DNA of 64,000 nucleotides from positions 330,323 through 394,322 of the forward strand of contig VWZF01006901.1 in NCBI GenBank assembly GCA_013396755.1. The letters are read 5' to 3'. The translations under genes were made by a program, and so were the position numbers. Origin of the DNA: Sclerurus mexicanus. Its lineage: Eukaryota; Chordata; Aves; Passeriformes; Furnariidae. How positions within the stretch are numbered: the stretch's first letter is position 1; each line of letters begins with the position of its first letter. A model generated the notes under the pieces. That model searched no databases. It worked only from the letters and a program-made list of their open reading frames with translations, and was not told the DNA's origin. Positions 50,690 to 61,690 of this stretch are shown here, piece by piece.

Positions 50690-51150
50690 TTCCACATGAG
50701 GCAGATGGGTAATTACGAAGCTAATAGTCTGATTGAGAGAAATCAGATGCAGTGGTTTGCCCAATTAGATGATACATTAGCTTCCTTCTTTGTAAGCAGC
50801 TAATGTGTGAAGCAAAGTGGTATTTTTGAGGGTCAGAATCCTTAAACAAGTGCCGAGTTGCAGATTATTGTGTCTCTCTTTTTTTTTCTAATGGAGGAAA
50901 AGTGCTAAGTCTTCATTACTAAAAGCATAGAAAATGCAAATCAGGCTCTGAAACAAAAGAGTGAAGGGACAGGCGAGAATATTTGGTGTCCAATGTGTCA
51001 ACCTACAACATCAATTACATTGAAATGCAATGCATGGGAGCCTAATCAAGGATAGTATAATTGTAATAATTGCATGCTTTTGTTGGAGAGCTGCTGCCAT
51101 TGTTATTGTCAACCATTTGTTTTTCTCCATTGTTTAAGGGGAGAGTATTT
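50690..51150. promoter_or_regulatory. Candidate developmental enhancer (homeodomain/POU/SOX-rich)
   Basis: Homeodomain-like words are frequent: GCTAATAGTC, CCAATTAGATG, CATTAGC, GCTAATG, TCTAATGG, TCAATTACATTG, CCTAATCAAGG and TAATTGTAATAATTGC. An octamer ATGCAAAT lies near 50934. Two CCATTGTT SOX-type words lie at 51097-51104 and 51127-51134, with ATTGTC between them. Such density with no repeat family and no open frame is typical of vertebrate conserved non-coding enhancers near developmental regulators. It sits between the two copies of direct repeat C. No target gene can be named from this window. Confidence 0.45.
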
Positions 51151-51972
51151 AAAATATATATATGTGTGTGCATATATAACCGTGCTGAAATGTCTGAAGA
51201 ACAGTACATAGGTAGAAGGCTGTGTTTCTACACACAAAACGCGTTGAGTCTTTCTTATTCCTGTTCTTCAGATGGTGGAAATCCAAGAGTCTGAACACAG
51301 GGAAGGCAGGTAATGCTGAAAACTGAGAGGTGGACACTGACCTACAATCTGTGCCATACAAGGAGAGTTACTTTTCCTTTTGCTGACACATCTCCTAGTC
51401 CAGGGAGGTGAGTTACTCACAGTGACTGGCAAGTCATGAAGTGACCCAGTAGTAAATCATCCAAACAATCTCCAAGAAACCTCTGGTCTGCCTCTTTTCT
51501 TCAGAACAAAAAAGGAAGAGGTCAAAATAAACAGTTTTTCTTGTTGTATTTCCTCCAGAGCTGCAATCTGTTTCTGACATTTAAAAGGATTTTTAAAAAT
51601 CTACAATCCTGACAATGGCATTCAAGATAAATGAACATAAAGGAGAGGATTGCATGGGAAAAGAATGACAGCGTGAGTTTACTCAAGACCTCGTTAAGGA
51701 AGAAAAACAGAGCAATAACCTCTTGTAAATAAACCAGTGATACTTTCTGTATCCTGAAGTTAGGCTGGAAATTCTTCTTATAGCAAAGTGCTCAATGTTC
51801 AGATCAAATGAGAGGTTTATTTTCTCAAATCACTGGGGCTTGCCAATAGGTTGAAACAGAGGCACAATAGAAACAGGCTAAAACATTTAACATAGCTGTT
51901 AAATCTCATTCTCCACAGCTAAAAAAGAACAATGCTGTACCGTCTTTTCTGAGAATACACTCTCCTGCCATA
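51151..51972. other. Spacer before direct repeat C copy 2
   Basis: Starts with a short TA/TG simple tract (about 51152-51180). No coding signal; frames on both strands overlap at 51070-51361. Confidence 0.5.
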
Positions 51973-52171
51973 GGAGGCTTTTCATGTATCTCTAACAATC
52001 CTGTACATACTCCAAAACTCACACTAATTAAAAGCAAATAATCAAATACATTCAATTTGAAAAGTTGGCAAACTCGCTTGTATTATTGTGTTAGCACCTT
52101 GGCACCAAAATGATCACATCGTGCTAATCTCATTGTGCAGGAGAGCTCTTGAGCGTGTTATTCAGTAGGTC
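51973..52171 (+). repeat. Diverged direct repeat C, copy 2
   Basis: Partner of 50450-50676, same orientation, starting 1,523 bases downstream. The downstream flank changes abruptly to a C-rich CTGCCCCCCATCTCCC stretch absent from copy 1. Confidence 0.8.
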
Positions 52172-53386
52172 TGCTCCCTGCCCCCCATCTCCCAGACCCA
52201 TCCCATTCTCCTCCATCACTAGCTCCCTCTTTCTTTAACTAGATAAAGAAATGAAAACATAAGCAAAGTTAAGCAAAAGCAGGACAGTATTCTCATCATA
52301 TTTTGCTCAGAGGCAACCAGAACCTGTGTTACCTTCTACAGTGATTTTGTTTCATCCTAGTTTCATTTCATGGCCACAGATACAGTGGGTAAACCTAAGA
52401 GATGCTTTAAAATAAACTAAGCAGACTGCATGTGTTCCTCACTAGCTCCCATATAACATTATTATATTATTGTATGGAGCAGTTGGCGACCACAGAAATG
52501 CGAGAAGTATAAATACAATAAACAAAAGACTACAAGATTTAGCAGTCTATGGCTGACTCAGTGAAGAAACCCAGAAAGAAGCATTTTAGGATTTCTTCTC
52601 TTTGAAATTTTCATTTTACAGGTAAAACTGCTCTTCATTTGCTGCGAAATAACAGTAACATAATACAAATTTTAAAAAAAAAAAATCCAATGTGCTGTGC
52701 AGAAGAAGGCTTCATTTTCTTGACAGGCTTAATTTATACAGAGAAAAACCTCTCTGTAGTGACACTTGTAAAAACACGTCTGCCCTCTTGGTAAGAGGCC
52801 ACCGCTTTCTGAAGGACATGATATATTGTAAACTTAGAATGGATGATATTATAGAAAGGCGACTAGCTTCATGGCTGAAAAAAGTTGCACAGGAAAACTT
52901 ACACATATGGCAATATTGAAGTATTTGGTCTCTCTGGGACTCTTTAAGGTTGTGAAGTTTTCTGTATACAGGCCTATGCACCACCTGACATTAACACCTA
53001 CAGAAGCCCATTTGTGCACTATGAAGTACCAGTTTCATTTTCTGCCAGCAGTCTGGGAGGAATTTTCCCCAACAATCCAATAGATCAAGACTGAACAAAT
53101 ATTCGTGACTAAAGATATATTCATTCCAGTGTTTCTAACCACTGGCTTTTTTTACAACTGCAAAGTTCACCACAGTAGCTATGACCAAGGGCTAGGTATG
53201 ACCATGAACTGGGTAGGTACAACAATTCAGCACCAGGTTTTCTGCCTTGTTGAAAAAGGCTAGAATCTACATATATCTCCCAACATTTTCCTCTTCTGGG
53301 CTAAGGGGAGCATTATTCTTTCCCATAACGTTTTTCACTGGGGTCTTATGTTTATGCTTGCACATATCTATGCTGGTTATTGAAAA
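52172..53386. other. Gene-free sequence
   Basis: An A-run lies at 52674-52684. Two + strand frames (52692-52919 and 52871-53083) overlap in different phases and are opposed by a 90-codon - strand frame. No domain can be named. Confidence 0.5.
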
Positions 53387-53437
53387 TATGATCCTTAGGA
53401 GTCACTTCCAACTCGAGATGTTCTGGTTCTATGATAT
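53387..53437 (+). mobile_element. CR1 LINE, extreme 3' end
   Basis: GATCCTTAGGAGTCACTTCC followed by AACTCGAGATGTTCTGGTTC and TATGATA matches the last 50 bases of avian CR1 elements (GATCCTTAGGGTCCCTTCC, then AACTCGAGATATTCT and TCTATGA). It is a very short, 5'-truncated copy on the + strand. Confidence 0.8.
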
Positions 53438-53667
53438 GGCCTGCCATCCTCCATCCGGCACTTGCTGTTCAGGTGATATATTTTTGCCTGGGCTCCAGAA
53501 ACTCTTATGAGAAAGACCCACCTCTAAAACACAGGGCATTAAAGGCCTATGTCAGGAGAAATACTCTTTTTTTTAAATTTCTTAACACTTATTGGATAAA
53601 AGTGCATTAAAATTAGGTAACTGCTATAGAAGTGCAAAGCTGAAGACCACAGCATTTCATGTGGGGG
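53438..53667. other. Spacer after CR1 end
   Basis: Nothing recognised. Confidence 0.5.
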
Positions 53668-53721
53668 AAAAAAAAAAACCAAACAAAAAAAACCAACCCA
53701 CAAACAAAACAACCAGAAAAA
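53668..53721 (+). repeat. A-rich tract with AACCAACC words
   Basis: A run of about 13 A followed by CC AAAC, A-runs and AACCAACCC words. No retroelement body is recognisable on its 5' side. Confidence 0.85.
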
Positions 53722-56700
53722 GAGGTTGCTGGAGAGGACAGGACTTGTAAGGGTACCACTGAGCTTTTAACACAAAGGCACTCACAGTGGAAGATGGCAC
53801 ACTAATATAGTCTTTAACTGGGGAGGGTGCTACATAAGGGAGTCTGATTAATTTGTGAGCTTCAAGACAGTTAGTTCCTATTTATGATTTATTAATGAAG
53901 GCCATATTCATAGTACAAAGTTTTGTTCATAAAGTTTGCAGTCAAATTTTGTTTAGAAGAGAACTGTAATTCACAACATATTACTGGTTATTTGACTAAG
54001 TAAGTTTTACTTTGAGTTGCTCATAGATTTCTGTCTGTCGTGAAGAAAGGTTGATAAGCCAACACAAGAAGTACCAAGAGCACTGCCCAAGTCTGGAAAG
54101 CCCTGAGTTTCCAGAGAATGCCCATTGATATTACCAGGAGAAATGCTTGTAGACATCAGGATAGCATATGGCCTCTGAAATCAATATTGGTTTGCAGCTT
54201 GACACATGGATGGATAGATACCACAGAGAAATTGAAATAAATATGACAAGCTAAGTCATACAAAGAAAAACATCTATACACAATCACACTCGAGCAGATG
54301 CTTTGGCTGAAATAGGTGATTTAGAGGAACACATTGTAGATCTGAGAAATGGAAAAATTAATCTAAAACTTAGATTAGTGCATAATGCACTTTTGCAAGC
54401 AAAACTGAGGGAGGATTCAGAGAAACTCCTCAGGGACAATGCTAAGAGAAGTTACTGTCAGCAAAGTTGTTGATGAACCTGCTGTAGAATTAACAGCAAA
54501 TCTAACAGAGTATTTCCTTCCCCCAGCTTCTGTATCAATTGAAACAGAGAGGTTTCAACAAAACAGCCCCAAAGCATAAGAGAGAAGGAGAAGGTGGATT
54601 TCTCTAAGGCATTAAAACAGGCTGGTGCAAACACTTCGGTCTTGTTTGTAGTTTAATGCATTACCCCAGAGGTCTGAATGTGAAATCTGGACTTAAGAAA
54701 GAAAATCCTCATCTAACAAAGAAAGCACTGCAATAGCTATGTGTGAAAGTTCTTCCAGCACTTCTTTCTGCTTGCCATATGGCCAGCTTCACCCACATTA
54801 GTAGCAACTACTCAGCAAAGTCTCAGCATTTTGAAAGAGAGAGAGAGACAAATACGGAAGTCTCATCCACAAGCATTTGGCTAAGAAACACTCAGTTCTC
54901 TACATACAATATTGCTATAGCTTTGTCTGATGTTAATGAAATAAAAACATCAGGAAGTGTCAATCCCAGAAAATTTGGAATAATTTACATAATTCAGTGG
55001 GTTTGTAGCCACGTTTTTAGCTTCAAACCATTTTAACTCTTTCAGTGCCTAGTGTTACAGAACTAGAGACTGATAAGAGGTATCCTAAGGTCTTCCACAG
55101 ACTTGTAAGGTTCAGGACTCAGCAGAAATGCCCTGTTTCTGTTACATACATACAAAGACATATAGGGAAGAGAATTCCTCCCAGCCTTCCATCCACAAAA
55201 CGCACTCCTTGCCTGTGTTTAGCACTGATAAGCAGAAGAAGAGGAGTGTGTTTCTGGTTTTCTGGTTTTCAGGGTGGAATAAGTAGGCACCATTCACTCA
55301 GACTTCGAATGCCATGAATTTACGACAATGGGAAATAATTTTTTGTCTCCCTTTGACTGAAGTTCCCAAACCTGTATGTATCATTTTCTCGGCAACATCT
55401 GAGAATAGCCAGCCTCCTATGTCCTGTTTATCTTACACACCATCTTTTTAGCTGGAATACTCCTGGGCCAGGGCTTTCGAAGACTCGGCTTTCACATTGC
55501 AACAAGTCCTGAAACAGAGAGAGCTCTGAAATAAAAGACCTCACATATGGTCCATTGTTTTATATTGTTTTCTCTTTCCTGTCTGCTAATTGTTGATGTT
55601 GCTAATACCTGAGCATGTTCTGTCTTCCCTTCAGCCTCCCACTCCCTCATTTACATCTCTCAGTGAAAGCCAGAGTTCTGCCCGTGTCGCAGCACAGTCT
55701 GTTGGCAAAGAGACATCTGAAACATCACAGCCAGGTAGCACTGGAAGTTCATTGACACATCAGTAGGAAGAGGGAGTATGCATCAGTTAATAAACAGCTT
55801 TATACTGTTTATAGATTAATGCTGTGATGAATTTATAGAGGAATACTTAAATGCACTCAGACCAAAGAAAATCAAAATCTGATTTATCCACAACCAAACC
55901 ATCGTGTCTGAAATTGCCCTGCAGACACACTGTGGTCCTGAGCTACAGGACTTTAATGCCTCTGTATCACAGAGATTTTTCTAAAAATTTCCCATTGCTG
56001 TTACTGTTGTTGGAAACTCCAGTGTAGATAAGACATTCATCATTGCCAACAGCTTTATGTCTTCTAGTCTTTCTGTTTTCCAGGTTGGATGACATTGCTT
56101 TGCTTATTCATCACTTTTACTTCTGCGAGCTGTGCTTGGATCTATTTAGTAACAGTAGGAAATTTTAATGGAGAAAAGTTCTCCGTTGCTGTAATACCTG
56201 CTTAGCCCCTGGCCTCTCTGCTGAGGTCATCAAAGACAGCAGCTAAAGCAATGTGCAAATTAAAAATTGAACAGAGACTGCCCATTCATTCACCTGCCTC
56301 AATGACAAACCTTCATACAGTGTAACAAATTTCAGGCTTAGAAGAAGGCTAAACCAGCTATGGTTCCATAATCCATCCCTAACTATCCAGGTTCTGGGAA
56401 CATTCTTTGCAGAGGTGTGAATATTTACCTTTAGAATTAAGCCAAAATCATAAATTTCTGTGTGAAAATCAACAAAAAATAACACTGGTGCCATTCAAAT
56501 CAAGATTGAAAAAAAAAATTGTATAGTATTGGGAGAATTTTTGAGTTTTAAGCCCTGTAAAAGAAAAATTAAGTTACCAAGGTAAAGAAGAGCTATGTTC
56601 ACTGAGCACTGAAGCCTGGTAAATATTCAATTTTTAATGGCATCCACTTCTATTTCGTTCACTGAATTATTGGACTGACCTTAAATTAGAGATCTGGATG

Positions 56701-58101
56701 GAGCTGAATTGAATGTTGTGAAGATGAGTGTAATTACCTTGCTTCTCTGTATTCTAATTCATTTTATTTTTTTAATTCTTCATCTGTGTGACAAACTGAA
56801 TGTCAGCACTTGTGGATTTATACTCATAGAAACAGAGAACAGAACTGATAGAGCAGACAGTGGCAGAAGGAAAGATATACCTGTGTTGTGGTCAGGGGTG
56901 TGACTGCAGAACCTTCCTGCTTTCCTCTTCGTGAAAGAGCTGTAGTTGTATATACTGTCCCATTCATCAGCATAGGCCAAATAAGACTCTCAGAGTTCTG
57001 GCACCTGCAAATGAGGCCCCTGCCATCCTGCGACTTTCATCAGAACCACCTACACCTAGAGGCCAGTATACCAAGGCAAGTGTATCTGCTCACCTCATTA
57101 CACTCCACAGGCATGGCCTTGGGTGATTTTGGTCCAAGGTCCTGTAGAGGTAACCCTTGAAAGCAAACAAATGTATCCAGCAGTCATCCACTGCTCTGTA
57201 GAGTGAACTGGGCCAACAGCAACACCAGGTGTAAGATGAAACCACCTGCACTCAGCATCATAGGTGTCATACCATAGGCCACCTTCACCACCAATGTGGT
57301 AGGCACGTCTTATGGCTGACTAATGGATCTGGAGATCTGGACAAGTAGACCTGTATCAGACCTAAGTGTTTATATCCCCCTGTCCTTGTGTCTCAGTTTT
57401 ACCACTTACAACCAATATCCCTTTATACCTTCTAATTTACTTAAAAAAACTTTCTACTATATATTTTTTCAGGCATGTATTTAAACCTCGAAATATTTCC
57501 TGAGCTCCCCTTACAATTACTGTTATCTAGCCTTTACATACGTGGTTGCTGACGTCTTCTCTCACAATGACTTCTCTTGACTTGCTTAATTTTGTGTAAA
57601 TAGGACTCAATATTCTTTGATAAGCAAGTAACAACAGCCTTCTCTAGTCAGACAGGGAAACTTGGAGTCACCAGTATTTATATAGACACTTAGCAGAAGT
57701 AGATGTAGAAACAGAGACTCCAACTGGTTAATGAAAATCTATCAGCAGGCAAAAAAGAAGGCCAACAGGAGCTCTTGATAGCCCTAAGAAAATGTGCAAT
57801 GGCCCTAGCTGTGTTTGATGGTAAATGTCACATCTCATGTCAGAGTCTGCCTAGAAATTACCCCTAAAGACCATATTGCCTCAGAAGTTAAGTATTAGCA
57901 GCTGCATGCTTGTCATTAACCCCTCACCTGCCATGCAACTTTCTACTTGCCCAGAGCCAAATACTTCAAAGGAGGGTTGACTGACTTTCTTACTGGGGGT
58001 AAGAAAGCTGCAGGACATACAATGTACGGTAAAGAGCACTCATGTACATGTGCCCTTTTATAGGACATTTATCATAATAGTACTGAGGATATCAGCAGTT
58101 T
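53722..58101. other. Gene-free sequence with regulatory-looking stretches
   Basis: A (GA)n tract lies near 54837-54848. The parts 55550-55620 (CCATTGTTTTATATTGTTTT, GCTAATTGTTGATGTTGCTA), 55780-55890 and 56160-56300 (GTGCAAATTAAAAATTGAAC) are free of repeats and rich in SOX, forkhead and homeodomain-like words, so they may be conserved non-coding elements. Frames of up to 97 codons occur and lack domains. Confidence 0.45.
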
Positions 58102-58144
58102 CAGCTGATTTGAAGAATAACACTCCTGTTCAGCTGAACAGCTG
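58102..58144. promoter_or_regulatory. Cluster of three CAGCTG E-boxes with palindrome
   Basis: CAGCTG occurs at 58102-58107, 58131-58136 and 58139-58144. The second lies in the perfect 14-bp palindrome TGTTCAGCTGAACA at 58127-58140. CAGCTG is the core bound by class I/II bHLH dimers. The cluster is seen directly; its function is inference. Confidence 0.4.
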
Positions 58145-61100
58145 AATAACAGACTATATTCCACATTCTTCCAAATGTTTTATAGTTCTGTTTAAGTATA
58201 TTGCTTTATCATAATCCTAAAGGTACGTGAAGACTTGTCTACATTGACTTCATTGTTTCTTGGCTGTGTACATTTTTTTATCAAGTAAACTTCAGAAGCA
58301 TATCTTGACCCATGGTGACTAAGTATAGAGACAGTGCCAGTAAGACTCAATTACAATACAAAGGGCAAATCTGCAAAACAGTTGTACTGTCCACAAAGAG
58401 CCATTTGGAAAACAAAGGACTTCATCATCCTAACCCTCAGCATGAACCCAGATTTAGTCCACAGACAGCAAATTCAGTAGTGAAAGCAGCCTAGAGAAGG
58501 ACATTGGGCTTATAATGCTTAATGTAAAAATGTAGAACTATCCATATGAACTTCAACCTGAGAAAATGGTCTCATAATTTAATGGCAGCCTAATAGACTG
58601 TATGCAGGATTTTCTATTTTAGCCTTCCCATGGTGTCTGAGACTTCACAACTATGTTTCTAAAACTACAATATCCTCTCTTTTGCCGGCAATTCTACAGA
58701 AACTTTTTTAAAGTTCTCTAAGGGCCATGGTCATAAACTTTGATCCATAAATGAATTCATCATAAATGTGAAAGAGTATGTGAGGAATTTACACTGTCTA
58801 ACTTAAAAGTCTAACTTCAGGTGCCCACACTAAGACCCTCTATAATCAATAGAGAGAGGTGAAACAGGCTCTTCCAGAAGGCCATTCAAAGGAGTGAAGT
58901 CCAATGTTCCAAAATTATCTCTAATTTTTTTAAAGATTTTGATTCTGTTTTTCCTTTAGCCATTTTTAAACTGTATTTTAAAATTAAAAAAAAAAATCAA
59001 AAAGAAGCAAAAAGGAATACCGAAAATGATGAACTAAGAAAAATGTACCTTTTAAATTGAAATTAAAATGTCAATTCCAATTAAATCAAAGGAAAATCAC
59101 CATTAATACTGACTAGTAATTGATTACAGATGTTTTCCTATGAAAAACTTTGGTCTTCAGTAAATATATAAATATATATAGTTGGAAATTTGTATTACAA
59201 TTAAAGTAACACAGAAGACCTTCAAGGAATAAATTGAAATACAATTAAGTCCTAATTATCACATGAAACAATCAGAACAACTGATCTTATACTCAAAAAT
59301 CTGTGTCAATAAAAAAACAGTGAAATAAGACTGAATTTTCATCTGTGTTAAACAGAAGAAGAATAATGGATGATCACAAATGCTATAGCCAGGAAGAAAG
59401 CAAAAGTTCATTATAACTATGCAACCAAGCAAAAGTCAGGCAACAGTAACAACATTGGCATCTGATTTTTGAAGTCGTACAAAAGCCATTCCTTCCACAA
59501 ATCTTGCTATGTTATCTAGACCTGAAAGAATGGTTCCAATACATGCTGTGCAATAAGTAACACCTAATAGCTATCAGCCCATATAGGTAAGATTGATACC
59601 GGAGAGTTCATGTTTTCAGAATAGCATTTTGGGCTCCCTGATTCAAACCTGTATTTTCCTCTCCTATTATCTCATACGAAGTACATATGATCTCTTCCAT
59701 GTAAAAAGACCTAGCATGGAATTATTTTGGTGTAGTCTAATTTATCATTAGACAAGGCTGACTTCAATGTGTTAATTTATTTTATCTCTGCAATGATCTG
59801 TTTAAATAGAACCTCAGCCAGATCTAAACAGGGGAATGAATATAAGTCATGAGAGACAGAATAAATTCTACTGTCAGATAAGAAAGAGGAAATAAGTAGA
59901 TCTTCATTGACCTCAGAATGCCCAAGACAACAAGCGAGGTTCAGGACATTACTGCAGACAGGAGGTGGAGGAACTGTCTGCATAAGCTCTAAGTATGCTG
60001 TTGGGTCCCACTGTTACAGTGAAACACGAATCACCAAAACACACTCTGTCATTGCCCAAGATAAAAACAAACCTGTTAGCACAATGTCTAGAGAACATAA
60101 TGTGTAAAAAAATAAAGACAGTACAGAGCTGTGGAGGGGAGAGAGAGCAAAGAAGTATTTTATCTAAGCCAAACGATCTTGAAAAGCCATTCTATGCACA
60201 GTCCACAGAAACTTTATTAGCCAAACCAGAGAGCTGTATTCAATCTGAAAATTTTACCTCTCTCCAGGGATGCAACAACCTGTATCTGCTGAAGCACAGG
60301 CAGATGTCAGTCCCAGTGAGGGTTAGTGGTGTACACCCACATGAGCTACACACAGTGCTTCTCTATGCACGGAAACCAGGACTGGGAGGGAGATGTAGTG
60401 TCCCAAACTCTGGCTCTAAGGCAGAGTCTGGATGTAGTCAAAGCCTCATATCATGGGGGAAGAGATGGCCAGTAAGAGAAAACTTGGCTACCATACTACG
60501 TCCTACAATACAGCATCATATGTTATTCCTCAATAATTAACTCCCTTATATAGGAGAAAGAAATGGTTAGAACCTGGAAAGTCTTCTTGGGCTGCTCTAA
60601 ATAAAGCTCTGCTGCTTGGATCTTGCAGAAGGTTCACGAAAGGGAAGAATCAAACCAGACCTAGCCGATGCAGCAGAAAGTGCTCGAAACTGGTGTGAAA
60701 GTGTCAGAAGCAAGTGAAACTCAAAGAACATGCACAAAAATTATCCATGTCATTTTGCACCATTATATTTTCCTCAAAATCTACTGCAAGCTTTCAAAAC
60801 ATAAGATTACTCCATTTAACATAATAAAACTGCCTCATACTCGAAGTTATTATTATTAATGGATCTGAATGTGCTCAGCTATGTCAGATCGCTAAGCACT
60901 CTGCAAAAATACCCATTTCCAGCAAGACCCACAAACAAGAAAATAGTGTCAGATCTAATTCCTTCAACTCAAAGAAGCAATTGCGTAGTTTACCATGTTT
61001 TCTAATTCCCACTTAGAAATCAATGGAGTGCCTTTTAAAAGATCCTTTTGGCTTTTTCTAGACCAAAACAGGAAATTACTAATAAACAGGGATTTATTAA

Positions 61101-61599
61101 GAAAACGTATAGGATAACGTTTGAAAAGCCATATTTCATGTTCTTCATTCTCCTTTAATGACTGACTCAAGCATGAGCAGCAGAACATCTTCTTCCCAGA
61201 TGAAAGGCATTCACCAAAACAAAAAGAAAATTATTATCTATGGCTTGCCCACAAAATGAGCTGCAAGTTTGCAGTCTTATGGTATTCAGATACTCAAACT
61301 CAGGAATCTACCTCAAGCATCTGAACCAAAATGTATACTCCATAATACCAGATCCTATTTGAACACAGAACCTAGGTTTTATAGCAAAAAATCACTGGCT
61401 GCCTTAGGTACAGGGCTGCAGGTACAATCCAGGCTAAAAAGTCTTCTTTCTGAATCCAAGACATAGCAATTCAAGACACTGTGTAGTTCATCTGAGCCCC
61501 TCCTGCCTAGTCAGCATGTCTGGCCCATCAGTATGTTTAACTAAAGTTTGTGGGAGCAGCTTTCTGTGGCCTTGGGATTAAATTGCAAAATCAGGATTC
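58145..61599. other. Gene-free sequence with the longest open frame of the window
   Basis: The frame 59995-60540 (+, 181 codons, ATG start) is the longest here. It shows no signal peptide, membrane segment or known domain, and its composition (Ser, Lys, Leu-rich) is not telling. By rough reasoning a frame of this length is expected about once in several such windows by chance, so it is not called as a gene. Around 58920-59210 the DNA is strongly AT-rich with a TATATAAATATATA word. Confidence 0.5.
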
Positions 61600-61690
61600 C
61601 AAATCAAAATTTTATTATATTATTTTATATATAATTATTTATATAACTGTTATAATACTATAATATATATATAACAGTATCTATTAGAAC
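61600..61690. repeat. AT-rich tract with inverted repeat
   Basis: Almost pure A/T with TTATATTATTTTATATATAA text. ACTGTTATA and TATAACAGT form the arms of a small inverted repeat around a TA-rich loop. Confidence 0.8.

Noticed and set aside
57385..57480. Possible MIR or L2 relic (TGTCTCAGTTTTACCACTTAC)
   Set aside because: Only one short MIR-like word is present and the rest does not follow the consensus order.
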